Assembly (NCBI GenBank): GCA_030695205.1
Contig: JAUYTN010000021.1
Span: 1-64,000, forward strand
Direction: 5' to 3'
Source of the DNA: Burkholderiaceae bacterium
GTDB taxonomy: Bacteria > Pseudomonadota > Gammaproteobacteria > Burkholderiales > Burkholderiaceae_C
Length of the DNA: 64,000 nucleotides
Shown here: in pieces, positions 37,146 through 45,784 of the stretch
How positions within the stretch are numbered: position 1 is the stretch's first letter
How the letters are laid out: each line of letters opens with the position of its first letter
Made by a program: the position numbers and the translations under genes
The notes under the pieces: generated by a model
Databases searched by the model: none
What the model was told of the DNA's origin: nothing
Seen by the model: only the letters and a program-made list of their open reading frames with translations

Positions 37146-37676
37146 ATGACCATGACCCTTCGCCGCCTGTTCAAAACCACCAGCCCCTCTGGCCGGGCTG
37201 GACTGCCAGCCCTTGGCGGGTTGGGTGTATCGCAGGGGCCTGCCGCGTTGGGGAGTGGTTGGCTCCGCTTGGTGGTTGGGCTGGCCATTGCCTCGTCGCT
37301 GGCGCTGGCGGGGTGTGGGGTTCAGCCCGACACCGACCAGCCAGGCTGGTACCTGGAAAAAACCGGGCCCGACACGGTGCGCTTGCTGCAGGTGCTGAAA
37401 GGCGGGGAGCGCAAAACCTGGGATGGCCAGCTGACCGACAGCTCTCCCAAGTCCAGCTGGTTGTCACCCTTGCCCAGTGGGCAGGACAACGGCTTGTTTC
37501 GCTGGAGCCGCCCGGGGTGCGCCGATTTGTCGTTCGTGCTGAGCCGCCAGGGCCTCACCTGCACCACTTGCATGGAGCCAACGGTGTTTGTGCCGTTCAC
37601 TGCCAGTTGCCCGGTTGACCAGACCCGCCTGCCGGTGCAGGGCTGGTTGCCCATTGGCCTGGAGCGAGCCAAGTAA
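37146..37676 (+). CDS. Hypothetical lipoprotein
   Basis: A 176-residue protein with an unusually long N-terminus before a hydrophobic segment ending LALAGC, a lipobox that predicts lipid attachment to the Cys and placement in the outer or inner membrane. The mature part contains GWYLEKTGPDTVRLLQVL and several Cys (CADL, CTTC, SCPV) that could form disulfides. No named family recognised. ATG 37146 chosen; ATG 37152 is equally possible. A poly-C run (about 37121-37135) lies just upstream. Confidence 0.65.
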   Translation: MTMTLRRLFKTTSPSGRAGLPALGGLGVSQGPAALGSGWLRLVVGLAIASSLALAGCGVQPDTDQPGWYLEKTGPDTVRLLQVLKGGERKTWDGQLTDSSPKSSWLSPLPSGQDNGLFRWSRPGCADLSFVLSRQGLTCTTCMEPTVFVPFTASCPVDQTRLPVQGWLPIGLERAK

Positions 37677-37775
37677 CGGGCCAAGGAACGAGTCAGGCAG
37701 CGGCTCGGTGCAACGTTCGGCGCTGCAGCCGGTGCGGGACAATCGGCGGTTTGAGAACTTTTCTGCGCCCCTGCC

Positions 37776-38414
37776 ATGCTTCACTACCTCACCGTACCCG
37801 TCACTGCGTTTGCCCAGAATTGCTCCATCGTCTGGTGCGACCAGACGATGGAGGCCGCCGTCATTGACCCCGGTGGCGACCTGGACCACCTGCTGGCCGA
37901 GGTGGACCGCCTGGGTGTGCGGCTGGCGCACATCTGGCTGACGCATGCGCACATTGACCATGCCGGTGGCACGGGTGAGTTGGCCCGCCGCAAGGGTCTG
38001 CCCATCATCGGCCCCCATGTGGGCGACCAGTTCTGGATAGACGGGCTGGCGCAGCAGAGCCGGATGTTCGGGTTTCCGCCTGCCGAGCCATTTGTTCCCA
38101 CGCGGTGGTTGCAAGACGGTGACTCGGTCGCGGTGGGGAACAGCGTGTTGGTGGTGCGCCACTGTCCTGGGCACACGCCCGGGCATGTGGTGTTTTATTC
38201 GCCCGAGATCAAGCGCGCGTTTGTGGGTGACGTGCTGTTTGCCGGTGGCATCGGACGGACGGATTTTCCACAGGGCAACCATGCGCAACTGATCGGCAGC
38301 ATCCGCGAGCGCCTGTGGCCGATGGGCGACGACACGGTGTTCATTCCCGGCCATGGGCCGGAGAGCAGCTTTGGCGAAGAGCGGCGCTTCAATCCCTACG
38401 TGCGCGAGGCTTGA
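37776..38414 (+). CDS. MBL-fold metallohydrolase (glyoxalase II-like, YcbL type)
   Basis: A 212-residue metallo-beta-lactamase-fold hydrolase. The dinuclear zinc motif THAHIDH is at residues 56-62, with further ligands in CPGHTPGH, FVGDVLFAGGIGRTD and IPGHGPES. It resembles the short glyoxalase-II/YcbL subgroup, lacking the C-terminal helical domain of GloB. The likely reaction is thioester or related hydrolysis; the substrate is unknown. Followed directly by repeat copy C. Confidence 0.88.
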   Translation: MLHYLTVPVTAFAQNCSIVWCDQTMEAAVIDPGGDLDHLLAEVDRLGVRLAHIWLTHAHIDHAGGTGELARRKGLPIIGPHVGDQFWIDGLAQQSRMFGFPPAEPFVPTRWLQDGDSVAVGNSVLVVRHCPGHTPGHVVFYSPEIKRAFVGDVLFAGGIGRTDFPQGNHAQLIGSIRERLWPMGDDTVFIPGHGPESSFGEERRFNPYVREA

Positions 38415-38420
38415 TCTATT

Positions 38421-38472
38421 AAAAAATATGCCTTTTGCGCTTGTTGAATATCAATAGTTTGCTATTTTTTAT
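38421..38472 (+). repeat. AT-rich dispersed repeat, copy C (behind the MBL gene)
   Basis: CGCTTG (38438-38443), 13 bases, GTTTGCTA (38457-38464), flanked by AAAAAATATGCCTTTTG on the left and TTTTTTATA on the right. Forward orientation, starting 7 bases after the stop of the metallohydrolase. AT-rich ends could base-pair (AAAAAATA / TATTTTTT). Confidence 0.85.
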
Positions 38473-38547
38473 AAACGCGTGCCGCACTTGGAGGATTGCG
38501 CCTTGGCCGCTGGTGGCGTGGCCAGCGCAGTCGGCGTCTCGCTGCCT

Positions 38548-39540
38548 TCAGCCGCCCCGGCGGGCCTGCTCGTACAAGCCCATGACCTTGGGCACATTGG
38601 CCTGCAGCGTTTCAATGCGGGCTGGTCCCGAGGGGTGTGTGGACAAAAAGCTCAGCCCTGAGCTGCCTCCGCCGGAGGCAGCCGACATTTTTTGCCACAA
38701 GCTCACCCCTGCCTGGGGCGTGTAGGCGGAGCGGGCCGCCAGCTCCAGCCCGACCAGGTCGGCCTCTGTTTCGTCCTCCCGGCTGAAGCGCAGGCTCAGC
38801 AACTGGGTGCCCAAGTTGGCGGCCACATCTCCAAGGTCGCCCAGGCCCAGCAGCCGGGCACCAATGGACAGGCCAAAACTGGTGGCTTGGGTCTTGGCCA
38901 GGCGCTCGCGGGCGTGCTCGCGCAGGGCGTGGGCCATTTCGTGGCCCATGATCATGGCGGCCTCGTCGTTGCTGAGTTTGAGTTCGTCCAGAATGCCTGT
39001 GTAAAACGCAATCTTGCCGCCCGGCATGCAAAACGCATTGATCTGTTGGCTGGCAATCAGGTTCACCTCCCAGCGCCAGTGTTGGGCACGGTCGTTCCAG
39101 GGTGTGGCGTGGGGAATCAGTCGTTTGGCAATGGCGCGCAGCTGGCGAACCTGGGGGTGGTTGCTGGGGGCCAGGGCGCCTTTCTGGCGGGCCTCGGCCA
39201 TCATTTGCTGGTATTGGCCAGCGGCTGCTTCTTCCAATTGTTGGGCGGGCACCAGCTTTCGCAAGCCCGAGGCCCTGCCCACGTCCACCTGCGCATGGGC
39301 GGACGAAAAACCGCCCAGCGCGGTGGCCGCTGCACCCGCTGCCAGCTGCTGCACAAAACCCCGCCGCCCCTGGCGCACACTGGCCGCCAAGTGGCGACCC
39401 TGAGGCGTAGGCGCGGTCCATGCCCCGGCCGCCTCACCAGCTTGCTTGGCCCCATGGGGTTGGGGCCAGCGGGGCAGAAGCGAGGTGAAGGTGGTATCGC
39501 GCGCATTGGCCAGGCGCTTGGCACTGCAAAGAAAACACAT
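38548..39540 (-). CDS. M48-family zinc metallopeptidase
   Basis: A 330-residue HtpX/Ste24-superfamily peptidase. The zinc motif HEMAH is present in AAMIMGHEMAHALREHARER, and the third ligand Glu in REDETEADLVGLELAARSAY. The N-terminus has a twin-arginine-like RRGF followed by a hydrophobic Ala/Gly stretch ending SSAHA, suggesting periplasmic export. Relatives such as LoiP/YggG and BepA act in envelope quality control. ATG 39540 is the likely start, though an ATG at 39585 exists; start uncertain. Divergent from the AmpG-like gene. Confidence 0.86.
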   Translation of the reverse strand: MCFLCSAKRLANARDTTFTSLLPRWPQPHGAKQAGEAAGAWTAPTPQGRHLAASVRQGRRGFVQQLAAGAAATALGGFSSAHAQVDVGRASGLRKLVPAQQLEEAAAGQYQQMMAEARQKGALAPSNHPQVRQLRAIAKRLIPHATPWNDRAQHWRWEVNLIASQQINAFCMPGGKIAFYTGILDELKLSNDEAAMIMGHEMAHALREHARERLAKTQATSFGLSIGARLLGLGDLGDVAANLGTQLLSLRFSREDETEADLVGLELAARSAYTPQAGVSLWQKMSAASGGGSSGLSFLSTHPSGPARIETLQANVPKVMGLYEQARRGG

Positions 39541-39567
39541 GCGCCAATAATAGACACAAAGGCCCCC

Positions 39568-41052
39568 ATGAACGCAGATCCCCACTCCGCCCCCGCTGCC
39601 CGCCCCACCGCACCACCTCCGGCGTCTGCCGTGGCCCCGCCCGCCCCCGCGCCTTCGGCCCAGGCCGAGGGTGCTTTGGTCAATGCCCCGCCGGTGCCCT
39701 GGGGCCAGGTGCTGCGCACCTACCTGGAGCCCGCCAGTTTGCGCATGTTTGCGCTCGGGTTTTCAGCGGGTTTGCCGCTGTTGCTGGTGCTGGGCACGCT
39801 GAGTTTTCGGTTGCGGGAGGCGGGCATTGACCGCGCGACCATCGGGTTTTTGTCGTGGGTGGGGCTGGCTTATGCGTTCAAGTGGTGCTGGGCCCCACTG
39901 GTGGACCGCTTGCCCATCCCCCTGCTGACGCGGACACTGGGGCGGCGGCGCAGCTGGTTGCTGGTGTCGCAGGTGGCGATTGCTGTTGGGCTGGTGGGCA
40001 TGGCGCTGTCCGACCCGCGCCAGGCGCTGGGGCCGGTGGTGTGGTGCGCGCTGGCGGTCGCCTTCGCATCGGCCACGCAGGACATTGCCCTGGACGCGTT
40101 TCGCATCGAGTCGGCTGATGTGCGCCACCAGGGGGTGCTGGCCGCCACCTACCAGACAGGCTACCGGTTGGCCATGATCTGGGCCGGGGCGGGTGTGCTG
40201 TGGCTGGCGGCCTGGGCCGAGGTGCCCGCCGCCACGGCCGCCGCAGTGGCCGATCTGGCTGCTGCCGCACCGGCAGCAGGCTCGCTGGTGCCCGGTGCGC
40301 GTTACCAGAACACGGCCTGGCAAACCGCCTACCTGGTCATGGCCGCCTCCATGCTGCTGGGGGTGGTCACGGTGCTGTGGTCCAAAGAACCCCAGCGCAC
40401 CGAGCTGCCCCCGGCGCGCAACCTGGCCGAGTGGCTGCGGGGTGCGCTGGTGGAGCCGTTTGCCGATTTTTTGCGCCGCTACCGCTGGCAGGCGGTGCTC
40501 ATTCTGTTGCTGATTGGCACCTACCGCATCAGCGATGTGGTCATGGGCATCATGGCCAACCCGTTTTATGTGGACATGGGCTACACCAAACAGGAGGTGG
40601 CGACCGTGACCAAGGTGTACGGTGTGGTCATGACCCTGGTCGGTGCCTTTTTGGGGGGGGCGCTGACGGTGCGCTTTGGGGTGCACCGCATCCTCATGCT
40701 GGGCGCGGCCCTGTCGGCCGCGACCAACCTGCTGTTTGCCTGGCTGGCGGGGCATGGGCACGATGTGACAGCACTCATTGGTGTCATTTCGGCGGACAAC
40801 CTCAGCGCGGGCATTGCCTCGGCCGCCTTCATTGCCTATCTGTCGGGCCTGACCAATGTGCAGTACTCGGCCACGCAGTACGCGCTGTTCAGTTCCATGA
40901 TGTTGCTGGCCCCCAAGTGGCTGGCAGGCTTCTCTGGCGTGGCGGTGGACGCCGTGGGCTACGCCTCGTTCTTCAGCGCCACCGCCTTGCTGGGTGTGCC
41001 GGTGTTGGTGTTGGTATGGATTTCTATGAAGAAAATGCCGTCTGGCGCTTGA
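39568..41052 (+). CDS. AmpG-like MFS permease (muropeptide transporter family)
   Basis: A 494-residue major-facilitator protein of the AmpG family, which imports cell-wall anhydromuropeptides for recycling. A Pro/Ala-rich N-terminus (about 1-45) is followed by helices beginning RMFALGFSAGLPLLLVLGTL; FLSWVGLAYAFKWCWAPLVDR and DIALDAFRIESADVRHQG are typical AmpG segments, as is TNVQYSATQYALFSSMMLL. The C-terminal residues (SMKKMPSGA) and the TGA stop (41050-41052) are supplied by repeat copy D. AmpG identity is likely rather than proven. Confidence 0.85.
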   Translation: MNADPHSAPAARPTAPPPASAVAPPAPAPSAQAEGALVNAPPVPWGQVLRTYLEPASLRMFALGFSAGLPLLLVLGTLSFRLREAGIDRATIGFLSWVGLAYAFKWCWAPLVDRLPIPLLTRTLGRRRSWLLVSQVAIAVGLVGMALSDPRQALGPVVWCALAVAFASATQDIALDAFRIESADVRHQGVLAATYQTGYRLAMIWAGAGVLWLAAWAEVPAATAAAVADLAAAAPAAGSLVPGARYQNTAWQTAYLVMAASMLLGVVTVLWSKEPQRTELPPARNLAEWLRGALVEPFADFLRRYRWQAVLILLLIGTYRISDVVMGIMANPFYVDMGYTKQEVATVTKVYGVVMTLVGAFLGGALTVRFGVHRILMLGAALSAATNLLFAWLAGHGHDVTALIGVISADNLSAGIASAAFIAYLSGLTNVQYSATQYALFSSMMLLAPKWLAGFSGVAVDAVGYASFFSATALLGVPVLVLVWISMKKMPSGA

Positions 41053-41076
41053 TAAGTATGGTTAGTTAGCTATGTT
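41029..41076 (+). repeat. AT-rich dispersed repeat, copy D (overlaps the AmpG-like stop codon)
   Basis: CGCTTG (41046-41051), 13 bases, GTTAGCTA (41065-41072), preceded by GAAGAAAATGCC. The TGA formed by TTG-A inside the element is the stop codon of the upstream gene. Forward orientation; located between the permease and the response regulator. Confidence 0.8.
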
Positions 41077-41142
41077 TGGTGGTTTAACGCAACTTTACAT
41101 GGGCGACATCGACGCGTGGCAGCCAGGCCGCACACTGCTGCC

Positions 41143-41871
41143 ATGAACACCGAGCTGCTGATGATCGAAGACGATGTGCGCCTGGCGCGCATGGTGGCCG
41201 AGTACCTGGGGCAGTCCGGCTATGTGCTGGCGCATGCGCCCGATGCCACTCAGGGGCTGGCCGCCTTGCAGGCAGGGCCGCCAGGGTGGCCGGCCCTCGT
41301 CATCCTGGACCTGATGTTGCCCGACCTGGACGGCCTGGAGGTGTGCCGCCGCATCCGGGCGCTCCCTGGTGAGGCCGGTCGAGTGCCCTTGCTCATGCTC
41401 ACGGCCAAGGGCGATCCGCTGGACCGCATCATTGGCTTGGAAATGGGGGCAGACGACTACCTGCCCAAACCTTTCGAGCCCCGCGAGCTGCTGGCCAGAA
41501 TCCGGGCGGTGCTGCGCCGCCATGGCGACGGTGGCGTGGCCGCAGCGGCGCCTGGCGGCCAGCCCTTGCTGCAGTTTGGTTCGTTGGTCATTGACCGCGA
41601 TGCCCGCACCGTGACCGTCGCCGGGCAGGCGGCCGATCTCACCTCGTACCAGTTTGACCTGCTGGTGGCCATGGCCGAGCGGGCGGGGCGGGTGCTGACC
41701 CGCGACCAGATCATGGAGGCGGTGCGCGGGCGAGAGCTGGACGCCTTTGACCGCTCGATTGATGTGCATGTGGGCCGCATCCGCCAAGCCATCGAGGCCG
41801 ACAGCAAAAACCCCCGGCGCATCCTGACCGTGCGTGGCGTGGGCTATGTGTTTGCCCGCCAGCAGGACTGA
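41143..41871 (+). CDS. Two-component response regulator, OmpR/PhoB family
   Basis: A 242-residue DNA-binding regulator. The receiver domain has acidic pair EDD near residue 8, phosphoacceptor Asp56 in LVILDLMLPDLDG, and the switch Thr/Lys in MLTAKGD and YLPKPFEPREL. The C-terminal winged-helix domain includes SYQFDLLVAMAERAGRVLTR and RSIDVHVGRIRQAIEAD, close to RstA/CpxR types. ATG 41143 is chosen; an upstream ATG at 41116 would overlap the leader. The kinase gene follows six bases later, so they form an operon. Confidence 0.93.
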   Translation: MNTELLMIEDDVRLARMVAEYLGQSGYVLAHAPDATQGLAALQAGPPGWPALVILDLMLPDLDGLEVCRRIRALPGEAGRVPLLMLTAKGDPLDRIIGLEMGADDYLPKPFEPRELLARIRAVLRRHGDGGVAAAAPGGQPLLQFGSLVIDRDARTVTVAGQAADLTSYQFDLLVAMAERAGRVLTRDQIMEAVRGRELDAFDRSIDVHVGRIRQAIEADSKNPRRILTVRGVGYVFARQQD

Positions 41872-41877
41872 GCCCGT

Positions 41878-43131
41878 ATGCCCCGGTTCCTGTCCCAGCG
41901 GCTGTACCTGCGCATTTGGCTGACGGTGGTGTCGGTCGTGGCGATTTTGGCGCTGCTGGCTGGCTGGTTGTGGCGCATGGACATGGCGCGGGAGCGCGCC
42001 GAGCGCCCCGGGCGCGAGATTGTGGTGCGCAACGCGCAAGGCGAGGTGCTGGGTCAGGCACCTGCGCGGCCCATGCGGGTGCCGGGTGCAGGGGGGGGTG
42101 GTGGGGCGTTGGAGTTCCAGGTCGCCCTGCGCGACGGCCAGACCCTGACGGTGCAGCTGCCCAGACCACACCGTCCGCCGGGGGCGGCCTCTCCGTGGTG
42201 GCGCATGGGGGGAATGGGGTTTGCGGAGCTGATGCTGCTGCTCTCGGTGGGCGTGGCCCTGGGCACATACCCGGTGGTGCGCTGGCTGACCCAGCGCCTG
42301 GAGGGCCTGCAGCGCGGCGTGGAGCGTTGGGGCGAGGGAGACCTCTCGGCCCGCGTGCCGGTGGAGGGCCACGACGAGGTGGCGTTTCTGGCGCAGCGCT
42401 TCAATGTGGCGGCCGAGCGGATGCAGGCGCTGTGGCACTCGCACCAGGTCCTGATGGCCCATGCGTCCCACGAACTGCGCTCGCCGCTGGCACGCATTCG
42501 GCTGGGTCTGGAGCTGTTGGACCATCCCGATCCCGCCAAGCGCGCGGCACAGCGCGCTGAAGTGGCGCGCAACATCTCGGAGCTGGACCAGCTGGTGGAT
42601 GAAATTTTGTTGGCCAGCCGATTGGACGCGGGCACCGCTCCCCCTTTGCAACGCGAACCCGTTGACCTGACAGGCCTGGCCGCCGAGGAGTGCGCCCGAA
42701 CCGGGGCCGAACTGCAGGTGAATGCCCAGCCTGTGGCCATGGCCGATGCCCGCTTGCTGCGCCGGGTGCTGCGCAATTTGTTGGAGAACGCCATTCGCCA
42801 CGGGGCGTCCGCAGTGGCGCCGGTGCCGGCTGAGGGGAGGGGGCTGGGGGTACAGCTCACGGTGGACCAGGTCAGTCGCAACGGCACAGACTTTGCCCAG
42901 CTGACGGTGGACGACCAGGGGCCGGGGGTGCCCGCCGCCCTGCGGACCAAGGTGTTTGAGCCGTTTTACCGCTTGCCCGGTGCCAGCGAGCGCGACGGTG
43001 GCGTGGGCTTGGGGCTGGCGTTGGTTCGGTCCATCGTGCAGCAGCACGGGGGCACCGTGGCGTGTACCGAACGCCCTGGTGGTGGTGGCCGGTTTGTGGT
43101 GTGTTTGCCGATTCAACCGCCGATTTCGTGA
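41878..43131 (+). CDS. Sensor histidine kinase
   Basis: A 417-residue membrane kinase. Two membrane segments (about 11-32 and 115-135) bracket a short Pro/Gly-rich periplasmic domain, followed by a HAMP linker, H-box ASHELRSPLARIRLGLELL with His198, N-box LRNLLENAIRHGAS, and G-boxes VDDQGPGVPAAL and GVGLGLALVRSIV. It pairs with the response regulator just upstream. The periplasmic domain (about 80 residues) is small and the signal is unknown. Confidence 0.93.
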   Translation: MPRFLSQRLYLRIWLTVVSVVAILALLAGWLWRMDMARERAERPGREIVVRNAQGEVLGQAPARPMRVPGAGGGGGALEFQVALRDGQTLTVQLPRPHRPPGAASPWWRMGGMGFAELMLLLSVGVALGTYPVVRWLTQRLEGLQRGVERWGEGDLSARVPVEGHDEVAFLAQRFNVAAERMQALWHSHQVLMAHASHELRSPLARIRLGLELLDHPDPAKRAAQRAEVARNISELDQLVDEILLASRLDAGTAPPLQREPVDLTGLAAEECARTGAELQVNAQPVAMADARLLRRVLRNLLENAIRHGASAVAPVPAEGRGLGVQLTVDQVSRNGTDFAQLTVDDQGPGVPAALRTKVFEPFYRLPGASERDGGVGLGLALVRSIVQQHGGTVACTERPGGGGRFVVCLPIQPPIS

Positions 43132-43164
43132 AAAAAGCCGCAAAAACCGCCCGCCCAGCCCCAG

Positions 43165-43321
43165 CGACTCCCCCAAATGGGGGATAGTCAATCGGACTAC
43201 CGCACCGCACAATAACCCCAGTTGCTGTCACAACTCTTGTGTTTCTAACAACAACTGGGGCATCCACAAGAGCCATACCCTACGGATTCCCAACGACGGT
43301 CCCCTCAAAGGACCTTTCAAG
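43165..43321 (+). ncRNA. Candidate small RNA region with serial hairpins
   Basis: In the 297-base gap after the kinase gene three inverted repeats follow in order: CCCCC-AAAT-GGGGG (43170-43183), which may end the kinase mRNA; CCCCAGTTG (43216-43224) with CAACTGGGG (43252-43260), perfect 9 bp; and GGTCC (43299-43303) with GGACC (43310-43314). A U-tract terminator follows. No small reading frame in this stretch looks protein-like. The serial structure suggests a small RNA; no promoter consensus is convincing. Confidence 0.35.
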
Positions 43322-43344
43322 ACCACCTTCGGGTGGTTTTTTTT
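43322..43344 (+). terminator. Intrinsic terminator before the CopD-like gene
   Basis: ACCACC-TTCG-GGTGGT (43322-43337) with a stable TTCG loop and an eight-T run ending at 43344: a near-ideal Rho-independent terminator on the plus strand. It lies 190 bases after the kinase stop, so a transcript other than, or extending from, the kinase operon must end here. Confidence 0.85.
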
Positions 43345-43428
43345 CGGCTGTGGTGGGGCCAAAGCCGCCAGGTTCCATGGGGGTTTGCCCGGGCGTGGCA
43401 GTATGCGGGCTTTTCAAAGACATCCACC

Positions 43429-43899
43429 ATGATCGATCAACTGCTCAAACTCTCCCATCTGCTCTCTGTCATTGTCTGGGTAGGCGGCATGGTGTTTGCC
43501 CACTTCTTCCTGCGACCTGCGCTGGCGGCGCTGGCTCCACCGGAGCGTTTGCGCCTGATGCACGACGTGCTGGGGCGGTTTTTCAAGGTGGTGCTGGTGC
43601 TGTCCACCGTCGCGGTGTTGTCGGGGGTCTGGATGATTGGCCGCACGGCCAAGGCGGTGGTGCAAAGTGGGGGCTCCTTCCACATGCCGCTGTCCTGGAC
43701 GGTGATGGCGGTGTTGGGCGTGGCGATGTGGGCCATCTTCGGGCACATCCGGTTTGCGCTGTTCAAGCGGTTCTCGCGCGCAGTGGCCGCCGCCGAATGG
43801 TCAGCCGCAGGCGTGGCCTTGGCCAGCATCCGGCTGTGGGTGGGCGTGAACCTGGCGCTGGGGTTGGGGACCGTGGGGGTGGCGCTGCTGTTGAACTGA
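43429..43899 (+). CDS. CopD-family membrane protein
   Basis: A 156-residue protein with four hydrophobic segments, starting MIDQLLKLSHLLSVIVWVGG. The segment LLSVIVWVGGMVFAHFFLRPAL with its His in LSH and FAHFF resembles the CopD (copper-resistance D) superfamily, whose members may bind heme or copper in the membrane. No copper-resistance partners (copA/B/C) are adjacent. ATG 43429 gives the family N-terminus; upstream in-frame codons read through the terminator and are not conserved-looking. Confidence 0.8.
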   Translation: MIDQLLKLSHLLSVIVWVGGMVFAHFFLRPALAALAPPERLRLMHDVLGRFFKVVLVLSTVAVLSGVWMIGRTAKAVVQSGGSFHMPLSWTVMAVLGVAMWAIFGHIRFALFKRFSRAVAAAEWSAAGVALASIRLWVGVNLALGLGTVGVALLLN

Positions 43900-43958
43900 G
43901 TGCTGGAAATTGGTTTCTGGCCGACTTGAGTGCCGGCGCAGACAGCCACAATATCAAA

Positions 43959-44744
43959 ATGTTGCCCATTTATTACATCAATCTGGACACCGACAGCCAG
44001 CGCCGGACCTCCATGCAGGCCCAGTTGGGGCTGCTGGGGCTCCAGGCGCAGCGTGTGCCCGCGCTGCGTTGGTCGGTGTTGTCTCTGTCTGAGCAAAACC
44101 GTCTGTACTCGGCCGATCTGAATGATCGATTGTTTTACAGGCCGATGGTAGACGGTGAAAAGGGGTGCTACGCCAGCCATCTCAAGGTGTGTGAATGCCT
44201 GCTGGCGTCCGATGCCTCTGGGTGCGTGGTGCTGGAGGACGATGTGTGCCTGAGCCCCGATTTCCCCGCGGTTGTTGAAGCCCTCGGCCGCCTGGAAGGT
44301 GGTTGGGACGTGATCAAGTTGCACAGCAGGCCGGTGGAGCGCGCCCACCTGGAGCTGGCGCTGTGCCCTGGCCATGCTTTGGTGACGTATTGGCGGGTTC
44401 CCAGCTGGGCGACGGGGTACGCCATCAGCCGGGCAGGGGCGGAAAAGATGCTGAAATTCAGGCAACCATTTGGTCGCCCTGTGGATGTGGATGTGCGGTG
44501 TTGGTGGGAGGCCAGTTTGCGCGTCTGTGGTGTGTTGCCTGGTGTGGTTGCGTTGGGTGGGGAGGCTGATCACAGCAGCATATGGTCGCCACAGGCAAAG
44601 ACTGTCAGTGACGACCGCTGGCGGAAATGGCGTTTCCAGGTTGTGTATTCGGTACGCAATGCCACTTACCGCAGACGGCAAACACTTCCGAAGGCGCGGA
44701 AAGTGGTACCGCTGTTGCAAAAAGAGCCGCCATGCGCATCCTGA
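43959..44744 (+). CDS. Glycosyltransferase family 25 (LPS biosynthesis)
   Basis: A 261-residue transferase like LpsA/Lgt enzymes that add sugars to the LPS core. MLPIYYINLDTDSQRR opens the domain, ALRWS follows, and the DxD-type motif is in CVVLEDDVCLSPDF; GEKGCYASHLKVCECLLAS and WATGYAISRAGAEKML are family-typical. Sugar specificity cannot be read. ATG 43959 has no strong ribosome-binding site. Its last 13 bases overlap the next glycosyltransferase, so both belong to one transcript. Confidence 0.86.
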   Translation: MLPIYYINLDTDSQRRTSMQAQLGLLGLQAQRVPALRWSVLSLSEQNRLYSADLNDRLFYRPMVDGEKGCYASHLKVCECLLASDASGCVVLEDDVCLSPDFPAVVEALGRLEGGWDVIKLHSRPVERAHLELALCPGHALVTYWRVPSWATGYAISRAGAEKMLKFRQPFGRPVDVDVRCWWEASLRVCGVLPGVVALGGEADHSSIWSPQAKTVSDDRWRKWRFQVVYSVRNATYRRRQTLPKARKVVPLLQKEPPCAS

Positions 44745-45784
44745 TTTTGCTCAGGGACGGCTCCCGCAATGGCATCACCACCTACAACCGCGTCCTTGCA
44801 CAGGCACTGCGCAGCCAGGGTCACACGGTTTCCATATGGCCGCAACTGGAGGCACCTTACGCCGTACAGGCCCTACAGGCTTTGTGTCTGCATCCTTGGT
44901 CGGAGCCTGTGTTGCGTCATGTGGTGGGTCGTTGGGGCCCCGATTTGGTGTTTGTCAGCCATTACTCCCAGGCCCGCCTGGCCCATCGGTTGCGGGAAAC
45001 CTTGGGTATTCCCTGGTTCGCCTGCATGCACAACGGTCACGCACCGCGCCGCCTGGCGCAGTGGCAGGGCTTGTGGCGTAACTGCAGTGGTGTGGTCACC
45101 ATGTGCCAATCCATGTTTAACCTTTACGCTGCAATGGCCGACGGCATGGACCAGCGGGTGCCTGTGTGCCTCAGCCGTCTGCCTCTGGAGATACCTGTGG
45201 GGTGGGGGCAGGCGGGCTACCAAGCCAATCAACCCCTGACGCTTGCATACTGCGCCCGACTGAGCAGACAGAAAGGACCGCGCTGTGAAGCTTGGCTGCG
45301 TGCCATCGCCCTTTTGCCGGACGCGGGCGGCTATCGCATCCGGGTCATCGGTGGGGGCAGCCATTTGCGCCAATTGATCGGTGTGGCCCAGGCGTTGGGG
45401 CTTGAGGCCGAGTTCACAGGGATGGTGCCCGATCCTGCGCCTTACCTGTCGGACGCGGATGTCCTGGCTGGCGCTGGTTATGCCCTCATGGAGGGACTGG
45501 TTCGCGGCTGTGCGGGCGTGGGACTGGGTTTTGGTGGGTGTTGGGGGGCGGTTTCCCGCGACAGGTTGGCTGATGCGCAGGATGTGAATTTCGGCGATCA
45601 CATGCCCCATCAGCTGCCAAGTGATCCGGAGGTGATTGCCCAGGCGCTGTCAGATGCCATTGCACTTCGCCGTTCGGGCGAGGCTGCCGAGGTAGGCCGC
45701 CTATGCAAGGACTGGTTTGACCCGCACAGGGTGGCCTTGCAATTGGTGGATTTCTGGTCCGCGCGATTGCCCGGCCGTCATTGA
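44732..45784 (+). CDS. Glycosyltransferase (GT4-like, GT-B fold)
   Basis: A 350-residue predicted glycosyltransferase. The N-terminal Rossmann half starts MRILILLRDGSRNGITTYNR; the C-terminal half contains TLAYCARLSRQKGP and IRVIGGGSHLRQL, typical GT-B nucleotide-sugar-binding strands. The E-x7-E-like region near ALMEGLVRGCAGVGLG is atypical, so activity is likely but not certain. Begins inside the preceding GT25 gene and overlaps the convergent GT4 gene by 7 bases at the 3' end. Confidence 0.75.
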   Translation: MRILILLRDGSRNGITTYNRVLAQALRSQGHTVSIWPQLEAPYAVQALQALCLHPWSEPVLRHVVGRWGPDLVFVSHYSQARLAHRLRETLGIPWFACMHNGHAPRRLAQWQGLWRNCSGVVTMCQSMFNLYAAMADGMDQRVPVCLSRLPLEIPVGWGQAGYQANQPLTLAYCARLSRQKGPRCEAWLRAIALLPDAGGYRIRVIGGGSHLRQLIGVAQALGLEAEFTGMVPDPAPYLSDADVLAGAGYALMEGLVRGCAGVGLGFGGCWGAVSRDRLADAQDVNFGDHMPHQLPSDPEVIAQALSDAIALRRSGEAAEVGRLCKDWFDPHRVALQLVDFWSARLPGRH

